This document shows, one piece after another, positions 1 through 5,327 of a stretch of DNA of 5,753 bases; within the stretch, counting starts at the first letter, position 1; every line of letters starts with the position of its first letter. The stretch comes from Thermodesulfobacteriota bacterium (lineage in GTDB: Bacteria > Desulfobacterota > Syntrophobacteria > BM002). The notes under the pieces are model-generated. The model saw only the letters and a list, made by a program, of their open reading frames with translations, made no database searches and was not told the DNA's origin. Made by a program: the position numbers and the translations under genes. Location of the stretch: assembly GCA_947259475.1 (NCBI GenBank), contig CAMYLW010000201.1, positions 1-5,753 on the forward strand, read 5' to 3'.

Positions 1-7
1 GGAGATA

Positions 8-72
8 GAAGACAGGAGACAGGAGAAAAGACCAAAAACAATTATTATAATCTCCTAGCTCCTGAATTCTTC
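8..72. repeat. Imperfect inverted repeat of GACAGGA-type units
   Basis: The left arm (8-26) consists of GACAGGA-like units. The right arm (51-72) is close to its reverse complement: TCTCCT and CTCCTG blocks followed by TTCTTC, with a few extra bases. The arms are separated by an AT-rich spacer (27-50). A transcript could fold into a long imperfect hairpin. No protein is supported here. It resembles the degenerate extragenic repeats of many environmental bacterial genomes; function unknown. Confidence 0.55.
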
Positions 73-200
73 AACCTTGCGCCCTGAGCCTTGTGTCTTG
101 AATATCCCACATCTCATATCCGAAATCCCCAATCCAAAATCGAAGATCCCCCTATGACTTTCCGATCCCCCATTATTATGTTAGGGTCTCGGCTACAATT
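73..200. repeat. Low-complexity intergenic tract
   Basis: No gene is supported. The tract begins with CCTTG/CCCTGAG-like units (76-100) and continues with repeated ATCC/AATCCC words (about 105-150), for example GAAATCCCCAATCCAAAATC. These look like the reverse-strand version of the GGATTT/TTTGG tract found before hpnM. At 194-199, TACAAT resembles a -10 box but has no convincing -35 partner. I infer slipped, degenerate repeat DNA. Confidence 0.4.
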
Positions 201-204
201 CTAA

Positions 205-385
205 CCCGGATGTTTCATGAATTGCCGTCGTGAGACCGTGGAGATGGCTGTGCCACCGGGTAACCGTACCGCGGGATTGGTTCCGAGGCGTACCTGAACG
301 GTACGTCGCAGGGGCCGACATCCGAGGACGCCCGGAAGGACGGCCATATCTGTGGTCGTAGCAGGCGATTCGTAAAATATCCGGA
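205..385. mobile_element. MITE-like element with terminal inverted repeats and CTAA target duplication
   Basis: The left end (205-222, CCCGGATGTTTCATGAAT) and the reverse complement of the right end (368-385, TCCGGATATTTTACGAAT) match at 14 of 18 positions. The element is flanked on both sides by the same 4 bp, CTAA (201-204 and 386-389), as expected for a target-site duplication. It is 181 bp long and has no open frame that looks like a transposase, so it would depend on a transposase elsewhere. An internal hairpin is present, with arms at 287-294 and 300-307. The ends and 4-bp duplication would suit an IS1380-type element, but that family assignment is only a guess. It lies 19 bp before the ispH start, so it forms part of the ispH leader or promoter region. 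Confidence 0.6.
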
Positions 386-404
386 CTAAAGCAAAGGGTA
401 GACG

Positions 405-1328
405 ATGCAAGTGATACTGGCTAAACCCCGTGGATTTTGTGCAGGAGTGGTGCGTGCCATAGAGACCGTGGACCGCGCGCTCCAACTCCATGGCACCCCG
501 GTGTACGTGTTACATGAAATCGTCCACAATCGGCATGTGGTTGGCGACTTACGAGTGCGAGGTGCCCGTTTCGTCAAAGATTTAGAGGAAGTGCCCTTGT
601 CTGCCGTGACCATCTTCAGTGCCCACGGCGTGTCCAACGCAGTGGTCGAGCAAGCGAAAAGACGAAATCTGCGAGCTATCGACGCCACCTGTCCCCTGGT
701 CACCAAAGTACATAGGCAAGCCCAGCGTCACAGTCGCCAGGGCATGGAGATTATTATCATCGGTCATCCGGGCCACCCGGAAGTGGAAGGGACCAGGGGA
801 CGTACCGATGGGACGGTCCATGTACTATCAAGCGTGGCTGAAGTTGAATCACTGCATGTCAGAGATTCTGATCGTCTGGCATACGTCACCCAAACGACTC
901 TGAGCATGGGCGATACTCGCCACGTTATAGACGCTTTGAAAAAACGTTTCCCCCCTATCATTGGGCCTGATTTGAAGGATATCTGTTACGCTACCCAAAG
1001 CAGACAGAACGCTGTACGGTTACTGGCTCAAGAGATTGATCTGCTCTTGGTAGTGGGGGCTCGGTACAGTTCAAACTCCAACCGTCTTCGCGAGGTAGGC
1101 GCACAGAATGATCTGCCTGCGTACTTGATCGAGGACGGGGAAGAGATTGATCCCGCCTGGTTCACAAACAAGGCGAGGACAGGGATCACCGCTGGAGCCT
1201 CAACACCTGAAATACTGGTGCAAGAGGTCCTGGACAGATTGGACGACTTTGGCAAACTGCACGTGCGGGAGATGGAGGGTAAACAGGAAACCATACGCTT
1301 TCGTTTACCCAAATCAGCATATCTCTGA
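405..1328 (+). CDS. ispH: 4-hydroxy-3-methylbut-2-enyl diphosphate reductase (IspH/LytB)
   Basis: IspH catalyses the last step of the MEP pathway, reductive dehydroxylation of HMBPP to IPP and DMAPP, using a cytosolic [4Fe-4S] enzyme. The 307-residue length is normal. The three cluster cysteines are visible: Cys12 in PRGFCAGV, Cys96 in DATCPLV and Cys194 in DICYAT. Substrate-site motifs are also present: His41 in HEIVHN, His74 in SAHGVS, His124 and Glu126 in GHPGHPEVEG, TQTTLS at 162-167, SSNSNRL at 222-228 and GASTPE at 265-270. Small departures from the usual pattern are QSRQ (commonly NRQ) at 198-201 and GARYSSN (commonly GSKNSSN) at 218-224. The ATG at 405 puts the conserved MQVILAKPRGFC at the exact N terminus; the ribosome site is weak (AAGGG at 394-398). 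It heads the same-strand set with hpnH and hpnM and would feed isoprenoid precursor to hopanoid synthesis. Confidence 0.97.
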   Translation: MQVILAKPRGFCAGVVRAIETVDRALQLHGTPVYVLHEIVHNRHVVGDLRVRGARFVKDLEEVPLSAVTIFSAHGVSNAVVEQAKRRNLRAIDATCPLVTKVHRQAQRHSRQGMEIIIIGHPGHPEVEGTRGRTDGTVHVLSSVAEVESLHVRDSDRLAYVTQTTLSMGDTRHVIDALKKRFPPIIGPDLKDICYATQSRQNAVRLLAQEIDLLLVVGARYSSNSNRLREVGAQNDLPAYLIEDGEEIDPAWFTNKARTGITAGASTPEILVQEVLDRLDDFGKLHVREMEGKQETIRFRLPKSAYL

Positions 1329-1398
1329 GTAAAGAATCCGAGGTCCATCGAATATCCAGCTATGGGAGGACGAACCCGGTCTTGGGCTGTCGCACAGG

Positions 1399-1502
1399 GC
1401 ATGGCTCAAGGCGCAAGGCACATGGCACAAGGCAAGAACAATCAAACTTATCCTCTTCTTATGCTTTATGCTTTATGCCTTACGCCCTATGCCTTATGCC
1501 TC
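1399..1502. repeat. Large imperfect hairpin of AAGGC / CATAAGGC units
   Basis: The left arm (about 1399-1436) is a run of AAGGC/ATGGC units. The right arm (about 1459-1502) is a run of TATGC/TTATGCC units whose reverse complement (CATAAGGC, CGTAAGGC, CATAAAGC) resembles the left arm. A 22-base AT-rich spacer separates them. The translated frames across it are repetitive and are not believable genes. It lies between ispH and hpnH and may weaken or end read-through, but there is no clear U-tract to call it a standard terminator. Confidence 0.55.
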
Positions 1503-1559
1503 TTCGCCCGTCTCATTGCTTTCGAAAACTTCTGCTGTTCGAAATTCCTTGTTCGACCT

Positions 1560-1593
1560 GCCCGCCATCGCGAGCCGCTCAGGCGAGGCGGGC
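1560..1593 (+). repeat. GC-rich hairpin upstream of hpnH
   Basis: GCCCGCC (1560-1566) and GGCGGGC (1587-1593) form a perfect 7-bp stem around a 20-base loop. The hairpin is followed by an AT-rich stretch (1597-1623) that contains A-runs rather than T-runs on the + strand. Repeated TTCGA words lie before it (1521-1555), with TTCGAT after it. It may be another extragenic palindrome, or a weak leader structure or attenuator for hpnH. It lacks the U-tract of an intrinsic terminator in the + direction. Confidence 0.4.
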
Positions 1594-1638
1594 GGGTATT
1601 CGATATTCAAAATAAAAAATTTGTGACCACTGTTACCT

Positions 1639-1644
1639 GGGGGG
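1639..1644 (+). promoter_or_regulatory. Ribosome binding site of hpnH
   Basis: A run of six G residues lies 6 bases before the ATG at 1651, a workable Shine-Dalgarno position. It supports this start together with the conserved N-terminal MGVPLIQQ. Confidence 0.5.
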
Positions 1645-1650
1645 CTCAGA

Positions 1651-2757
1651 ATGGGTGTTCCTCTAATCCAACAGTACCGTGTTGCCAGCTATATCACTAA
1701 GCAGAAGCTGCGCGGGGAAAAACGCTATCCCCTTGTCTTGATGTTGGAGCCTCTATTTCGCTGTAATCTAGCCTGTGCTGGTTGCGGTAAGATCGAGCAC
1801 CCGGAGGAAATTCTCGACAAGACTCTCAGTGTGGAAGAGTGTCTTGCAGCGGTGGATGAATGTGGCGCCCCTGTGGTTTCCATAGCCGGCGGTGAACCTC
1901 TGCTCCACAAAGAGATGGCTCAGATAGTTGCAGGGATTACTCGTCGCAAGAAGTTTGTCTACCTATGCACCAATGGTTTGCTCCTCAAAAAACATCTTGT
2001 GGACTATACGCCCTCGCCATACCTTACTTTTTCAATTCACCTTGACGGAAATCGTGAACGACATGACGCTCTCGTTTGTCGGCAAGGAGTATTTGATCTG
2101 GCAGTGGATGCTATCAAATCAGCAAACCAAAAGGGGTTCAGGCTTACAATAAATTCCACTCTGTACGAGGGGGTGAGCGCCCAGGAGGCCGCCGAGTTTT
2201 TTGATTTCGCCATGGGTCTCGGAATAGAGGGAGTTACCATTGCCCCCGGTTTCAGTTACGAACGTGCCTCACAGCAGGAAGTATTTTTGCAGCGCACTGC
2301 CAGCAAACAGCTTTTCCGGGACATTTTCAAACTCGGTAAGAAGCGCAAGTGGAAATTCAATCACACCACTCTCTACCTTAATTTTTTGGCCGGCAACCAA
2401 ATCTATCAATGCACCCCCTGGGGCAACCCAACACGTAACATCTTCGGCTGGCAGCGTCCCTGTTATTTATTGCAGGAAGGAAACCATGCTTCCAGTTTCA
2501 GGGAACTCATAGAAGAAACAGACTGGGACAGGTATGGTACCGGGCGCAATCCCAAATGCGCCCAATGTATGCTCCATAGTGGATTTGAGCCGAGTGCGGT
2601 TAACGACATGCTTGCACATCCTCTGAAAGCCCTATGGGTCTCCCTCCGCGGGCCGCGCACATATGGCCCCATGGCGCCCGATTTATCTGTGGAAGGTTCT
2701 GCAACTGCATCTGAGTCTTGTGACGAGAAAGAAATCGAACATCCGGCAGGAAGCTAA
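1651..2757 (+). CDS. hpnH: Adenosylhopane synthase HpnH (radical SAM)
   Basis: HpnH adds the 5'-deoxyadenosyl radical from SAM to the double bond of hopene (diploptene). This gives adenosylhopane, the first step towards C35 bacteriohopanepolyols; HpnG normally acts next. The 368-residue protein starts with the family-typical MGVPLIQQYRV. The radical SAM cluster motif is Cys38-x3-Cys42-x2-Cys45 (FRCNLACAGCGK). GGEPL at 80-84 is the SAM-binding motif and SIHLDG lies at 128-133. Cys106 (YLCTNG) corresponds to the conserved cysteine reported for Zymomonas HpnH to quench the product radical and set stereochemistry. The C-terminal region has further cysteines at 254, 271, 303 and 306 (KCAQCMLHSGFEPSAV), typical of the family. 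The last 20 or so residues are acidic, low in complexity and probably variable. It lies between ispH and an hpnM-like gene on the same strand. A repeat-filled gap of 322 bp separates it from ispH, so it may have its own promoter. Confidence 0.95.
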   Translation: MGVPLIQQYRVASYITKQKLRGEKRYPLVLMLEPLFRCNLACAGCGKIEHPEEILDKTLSVEECLAAVDECGAPVVSIAGGEPLLHKEMAQIVAGITRRKKFVYLCTNGLLLKKHLVDYTPSPYLTFSIHLDGNRERHDALVCRQGVFDLAVDAIKSANQKGFRLTINSTLYEGVSAQEAAEFFDFAMGLGIEGVTIAPGFSYERASQQEVFLQRTASKQLFRDIFKLGKKRKWKFNHTTLYLNFLAGNQIYQCTPWGNPTRNIFGWQRPCYLLQEGNHASSFRELIEETDWDRYGTGRNPKCAQCMLHSGFEPSAVNDMLAHPLKALWVSLRGPRTYGPMAPDLSVEGSATASESCDEKEIEHPAGS

Positions 2758-2769
2758 AGGTTATTTGTT

Positions 2770-2801
2770 GGAGTGATGGAGTGGTGGAGTGGTGGAGGAG
2801 T
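2770..2801. repeat. 8-bp tandem repeat (GGAGTGRT units)
   Basis: Four consecutive 8-base units are present: GGAGTGAT (2770), GGAGTGGT (2778), GGAGTGGT (2786) and GGAGGAGT (2794). The tract starts 12 bp after the hpnH stop. Its GGAG words could be mistaken for ribosome sites of the next gene. Confidence 0.65.
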
Positions 2802-2890
2802 AGAAATTCCAAACCTGTTTGGGTCATTTGGTATTGGAATTTGAGATTTGTTTGTAATTTGGTGCTTGGAGTTTGGGATTTCATATATCT
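2802..2890. repeat. Degenerate TTTGG/GGATTT extragenic repeat
   Basis: The tract is built from variants of TTTGGTATTGGAATTTGAG and TTGGAGTTTGGGATTTC. It includes an inverted pair (AAATTCC at 2804-2810, GGAATTT at 2836-2842) and the palindrome CCAAA-CCTG-TTTGG (2809-2822). It reads open in the hpnM frame (SRNSKPVWVIWYWNLRF...), giving a tryptophan-rich extension unlike any signal peptide. I infer that it is not coding. Confidence 0.6.
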
Positions 2891-2927
2891 TAGGCAAACT
2901 CTTGGCTCTAGATATGGACCACACTGG

Positions 2928-3521
2928 GTGCAGATACTGGTAACAACCTGTTTGGCCCTGACCTTGTCTGTGCCATCGGTAGCACCCGCTGCCGATACTG
3001 CGGCTAAGGTGGTAGAAGTTCTCCACGCCGAGTTGCTCTTTGTCATGAAACAAGCCAAGAAGCTCGGATATGCAGGTCGCTACCAGCGGCTTGCTCCGAC
3101 TGTTACCGCCAGCTATGACTTTCCTTACATTTCAAAGGTTGTGGTGGGCAGGTACTGGAGGAGCTTCACTGCAGAGCAGAAGTCTCAATTTATCAGAGCC
3201 TTCAGCAAATTGAGCATCGCCACCTATGCCAACCGCTTCGACGGCTATTCCGGCGAGCGTTTCAAGACGATTTCAGGAGAGGAACTCAAAAGGGGCCACC
3301 GTCTGGTAAGTACTGTACTAATCAAAGCGAACGGAGAAGAGATCGAACTGGACTACATTCTACATCAGAACAACTATCAATGGCGCATCATCAATGTCAT
3401 CGCAGAAGGCGTCAGCGATCTCTCCTTAAAAAGGGCAGACTACACCTCTTACCTCAAGAAAAATGGTTTCGATGCCCTACTAAAGAAACTGAATGAGAAG
3501 ATCAAACAATACGCTGGATAG
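2928..3521 (+). CDS. hpnM: MlaC/Ttg2D-family periplasmic lipid-binding protein, HpnM-like
   Basis: MlaC-family proteins carry lipids through the periplasm between outer-membrane and inner-membrane partners; HpnM is the version found in hopanoid loci. From a GTG at 2928 the protein has 197 residues, near the family length. It begins with a hydrophobic signal segment (about residues 3-15) and a likely signal peptidase site APA|AD after residue 21. Family features are YDFPYISKVVVGRYW (63-77), FTAEQKSQFIRAFSKL (80-95) and the C-terminal GVSDLSLKR (161-169) with KKNGFDALL (177-185). The start is uncertain. The frame stays open to a GTG at 2781 (246 residues) and has another GTG at 2862, but both lie in repeat DNA. 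The GTG at 2928 is the first start after the repeat, has only a weak GGA before it, and gives a signal peptide without basic residues. Repeat spread may have replaced the original start region. It follows hpnH on the same strand and converges with hpnB. Confidence 0.85.
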   Translation: MQILVTTCLALTLSVPSVAPAADTAAKVVEVLHAELLFVMKQAKKLGYAGRYQRLAPTVTASYDFPYISKVVVGRYWRSFTAEQKSQFIRAFSKLSIATYANRFDGYSGERFKTISGEELKRGHRLVSTVLIKANGEEIELDYILHQNNYQWRIINVIAEGVSDLSLKRADYTSYLKKNGFDALLKKLNEKIKQYAG

Positions 3522-3544
3522 TGTCCATTGGGAAACTAGTTCAT

Positions 3545-3661
3545 GTCATTCTGAGCCCTTCGACGAGCTCAGGGCAGGCTCCCCGAAAAAAGCGACGGTT
3601 TGTCATCCTGAGCGCAGCGAAGGATCTCGAGATTCTTCGTCGTTTCCCTCCTCAGAATGAC
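3545..3661. repeat. GTCATTCTGAG inverted-repeat element between convergent genes
   Basis: GTCATTCTGAG (3545-3555) is the exact reverse complement of CTCAGAATGAC (3651-3661). A second near-copy, GTCATCCTGAG (3602-3612), can pair with the same right arm at 10 of 11 positions. Within it, CGAAGGATCT (3618-3627) pairs with AGATTCTTCG (3630-3639) at 9 of 10. GCCCT...AGGGC (3555-3575) makes a further small hairpin. This type of CCCTTCGACxAGCTCAGGG / CTGAGCGxAGCGAAGGATCT repeat is widespread in environmental genomes and often yields spurious predicted proteins (VILSPSTSSGQA, VILSAAKDLEILR), as the + frame here does. Lying between hpnM and hpnB, it could act as a bidirectional transcription barrier. 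Confidence 0.75.
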
Positions 3662-3711
3662 ATGCGAGAGTGGAGTTTTCGGATGGACATTAGTCAGTGG
3701 ACGGGCACTCT

Positions 3712-4830
3712 TCACTGATAGACCCTGCCCTTCCAGTGCGAGCCTATACCCAGCCAATACCGCATGGCCGATGTCCAGGTCATGGCCAGATAGAGAATGC
3801 CGATCAGGGGCAAGGCCAAGGCCCATCGACCAGGCAGTCCGTAGAATTTGAGTGTTGGCAGATAGCACAGGATCATGATGGCCAAACCTAGGGCTGAAAA
3901 GAATTTAGCCATGCCACTTGGCAGAAAAAGCCCCAGTACTGGCACCACAAAACTCAACACCATTACGGCTGTACACAAGGCCAACACAAGGCCAGAGTAG
4001 TGCAGCTGGGTAAAAGCTGTCCTCGCCACCATTTCCCAGATTGTCCTCAATTTTTCATATGGGCGAATGCTACGCACCGAATGGGTGAGACCGATCCATG
4101 TCTTGTAGCCCAGTGTCTTGATCCTTCGCGCCAGGGCGCAATCATCAATCAATTCTCCTCGCAAAGAATCGAATCCTCCTATCTCATGCAGAAGCCGGGT
4201 CTCCAAGAGGATGCAACCCCCGGCTGCGGCAGCAACCCTGGAAGTCCCGGTGTTGGACAGACGAAAGGGATATAGCAGTTTGAAAAAGTATATAAAGGCC
4301 GGCATCAATAGCCGCTCCCAAAAGGTTTCCATGCGCAACTCTGCCATCAGTGAGATTAGTTGCACATCTCTTTCCTGCATGGCTCTTTTCAGCTCTCCGA
4401 TGATGCCCGGCAAAGGTTCAATGTCAGCATCAAGTAAAAGGGTAAAAGGGGTTTTGATGTGGCCCCTCCCTTGCTCGAGGGCCCAGAGTTTTCCGGTCCA
4501 GCCGGAAGGAAGAGACTCTCCTTTGATAATGAGAAGGTTTTCATCCACAGCTTTACGCGCAACCTGACCAGTACCATCGCTTGACTGATCATCAATAAGA
4601 ATGATATTGAGACCTCTGCCTTGAGCAGTTAAGGCTGGTAAGGTGGCTTTTATAGTCTCAGCTTCATTGCGGGCAGGAATAAGCACAGTTATGTCACTCA
4701 GATCCTCCTCGGCAGAAGGAGAGGACGCATCCAGAACTTCGCGTGTACTCCAAGGACGCCAGGGCAAAAGCAGGATGGTCAGCCAGATGGCAGCTCCAGT
4801 TATAGCAAAAAGAGTTAGGATTGTTTCCAT
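3712..4830 (-). CDS. hpnB: Hopene-associated glycosyltransferase HpnB (GT2)
   Basis: This is a GT2-family glycosyltransferase of the HpnB type, found in hopanoid clusters. Its donor and acceptor are not known, so hopanoid glycosylation is an inference from context. The 372-residue protein has an N-terminal membrane helix (about 4-23) followed by PWRPWSTRE. The GT-A domain shows TVLIPARNE (48-56), DDQSSDGT (80-87) for nucleotide binding, the metal-binding DADIE (134-138) and ELIDDCALARR (226-236), which holds the likely catalytic Asp pair. Three C-terminal membrane helices (about 280-302, 310-328, 337-357) end in a WKGRVYQ tail, as in other HpnB proteins. The active site should face the cytoplasm. 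The frame is open to a GTG at 4878, but the ATG at 4830 starts directly at the membrane helix and has AGAG 10 bases before it, so I prefer it. It converges with hpnM and diverges from the last gene, so it is transcribed separately. Confidence 0.92.
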   Translation of the reverse strand: METILTLFAITGAAIWLTILLLPWRPWSTREVLDASSPSAEEDLSDITVLIPARNEAETIKATLPALTAQGRGLNIILIDDQSSDGTGQVARKAVDENLLIIKGESLPSGWTGKLWALEQGRGHIKTPFTLLLDADIEPLPGIIGELKRAMQERDVQLISLMAELRMETFWERLLMPAFIYFFKLLYPFRLSNTGTSRVAAAAGGCILLETRLLHEIGGFDSLRGELIDDCALARRIKTLGYKTWIGLTHSVRSIRPYEKLRTIWEMVARTAFTQLHYSGLVLALCTAVMVLSFVVPVLGLFLPSGMAKFFSALGLAIMILCYLPTLKFYGLPGRWALALPLIGILYLAMTWTSAMRYWLGIGSHWKGRVYQ

Positions 4831-4882
4831 CGCATGTAGCTCTCTTGGATTTTCTCCTCTCCCCGGAGAGTGGGTCACTATT

Positions 4883-5034
4883 CGTCATCCCGGCCAAGTC
4901 CGCCTGCGGAGGACGCGAGCCGGGATCCAGACAACGTCCCCGCGAAGGCGGGGAACCAGACACCAAATGACGTCATTGAGCATTCTCTGGATTCCGGATC
5001 TCGCTCCGCGAAACGGAGCTCGTCCGGAATGACG
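4883..5034. repeat. Two fused GTCATCCCGGC/GGAATGAC-type palindromic elements
   Basis: Unit 1 runs from CGTCATCCCGGC (4883) to ATGACG (about 4972). It holds the hairpins ATCCCGGC/GCCGGGAT (4887-4894 with 4919-4926, with an inner TCCGCCTGCGGA at 4899-4910) and TCCCCGC/GCGGGGA (4937-4943 with 4948-4954). Unit 2 runs from CGTCAT (4971) to GGAATGACG (5034). It holds the hairpin ATTCCGGA/TCCGGAAT (4991-4998 with 5023-5030) and an inner GCTCCG/CGGAGC. The junction is the palindrome AATGACGTCATT (4966-4977). This is the common GTCATTCCGGCGAAGGCCGGAATCC repeat type. Open frames across it are translations of the repeat. It sits before hpnB and upstream of the last gene. Confidence 0.75.
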
Positions 5035-5203
5035 GCTTCGGCGCATTGTGACATAGTCTCCCGGTGGGGGAGGAGAGGACTTTTCGTAACATGCCAGAAT
5101 AATGGGCAAACTCCTGGGTAGTAACCGAGTGCACAACAGGGAACTATATGCTATATTTTACGGCCGGTGTCAAAGGTAGAGTTTCAAAGCAATCGCTCGG
5201 GCC

Positions 5204-5230
5204 CTGCAAGTACCACAATTTTAATATAAT
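5204..5230 (+). promoter_or_regulatory. Candidate sigma70-type promoter of the second mlaC-like gene
   Basis: TATAAT at 5225-5230 matches the -10 consensus exactly. The only -35-like partner is CTGCAA (5204-5209) at a short 15-base spacing, so the call is weak. It would give a leader of about 90 bases. An alternative is TTGCAT (5240-5245) with TATATG (5263-5268) at 17 bases. Confidence 0.25.
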
Positions 5231-5317
5231 GAGGTTCACTTGCATTTTGAAGTTGAAATCGCTATATGAGGACTTAATTTAAGAGTATGTTCTTGGAAAG
5301 TTGAGTAACTCTCACAC

Positions 5318-5321
5318 GGAG
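5318..5321 (+). promoter_or_regulatory. Ribosome binding site of the second mlaC-like gene
   Basis: GGAG lies 6 bases before the ATG at 5328, a good Shine-Dalgarno position. It fixes the start directly at a signal peptide. Confidence 0.65.
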
Positions 5322-5327
5322 ACAGGC

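Larger units (their letters stand above)
5035..5327. other. Intergenic region before the second mlaC-like gene
   Basis: No gene is supported in this 293-base stretch. A small hairpin CTCCC/GGGAG (5058-5062 with 5068-5072) lies near the repeat. From about 5140 the sequence becomes AT-rich and should contain the promoter of the downstream gene. It may also carry the hpnB promoter on the other strand, for which I see no clear boxes. Confidence 0.4.

Noticed and set aside
185..237. GGTCTC/GAGACC inverted repeat with nested AATTC/GAATT, a possible leader RNA
   Set aside because: It crosses the left edge of the MITE-like element. The loop is long and the pairing patchy, so it is probably chance; no riboswitch class was recognisable before ispH.
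201..491. Minus-strand open frame of 96 codons overlapping the ispH start
   Set aside because: It lies across the MITE-like element and the ispH 5' end, resembles no family and is best explained as a shadow.
1362..1700. Plus-strand open frames between ispH and hpnH
   Set aside because: Their sequence is a translation of the AAGGC/TATGCC repeats (for example repeated YALCL words) and the longer one overlaps the solid hpnH start.
2770..2801. Possible CRISPR or iteron array
   Set aside because: The units are only 8 bp, directly adjacent with no spacers, and only four in number; no cas or rep gene is nearby.
2600..3058. Minus-strand open frame of 152 codons opposite hpnH and hpnM
   Set aside because: It is antisense to two well-supported genes and includes translated repeat DNA (SLQQ/TTPS-type words).
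3521..3718. Small plus-strand protein containing VILSPSTSSGQA and VILSAAKDLEILR
   Set aside because: These are well-known artefact translations of the GTCATTCTGAG repeat type, not a real gene.
4831..4878. Upstream GTG start for hpnB at 4878
   Set aside because: It would add 16 hydrophilic residues (starting MTHSPGRGEN) before the membrane helix and has no ribosome site; the ATG at 4830 fits HpnB proteins better.
4870..5136. Open frames on both strands across the GTCATCCCGGC element
   Set aside because: Both are translations of palindromic repeat DNA with no family resemblance.
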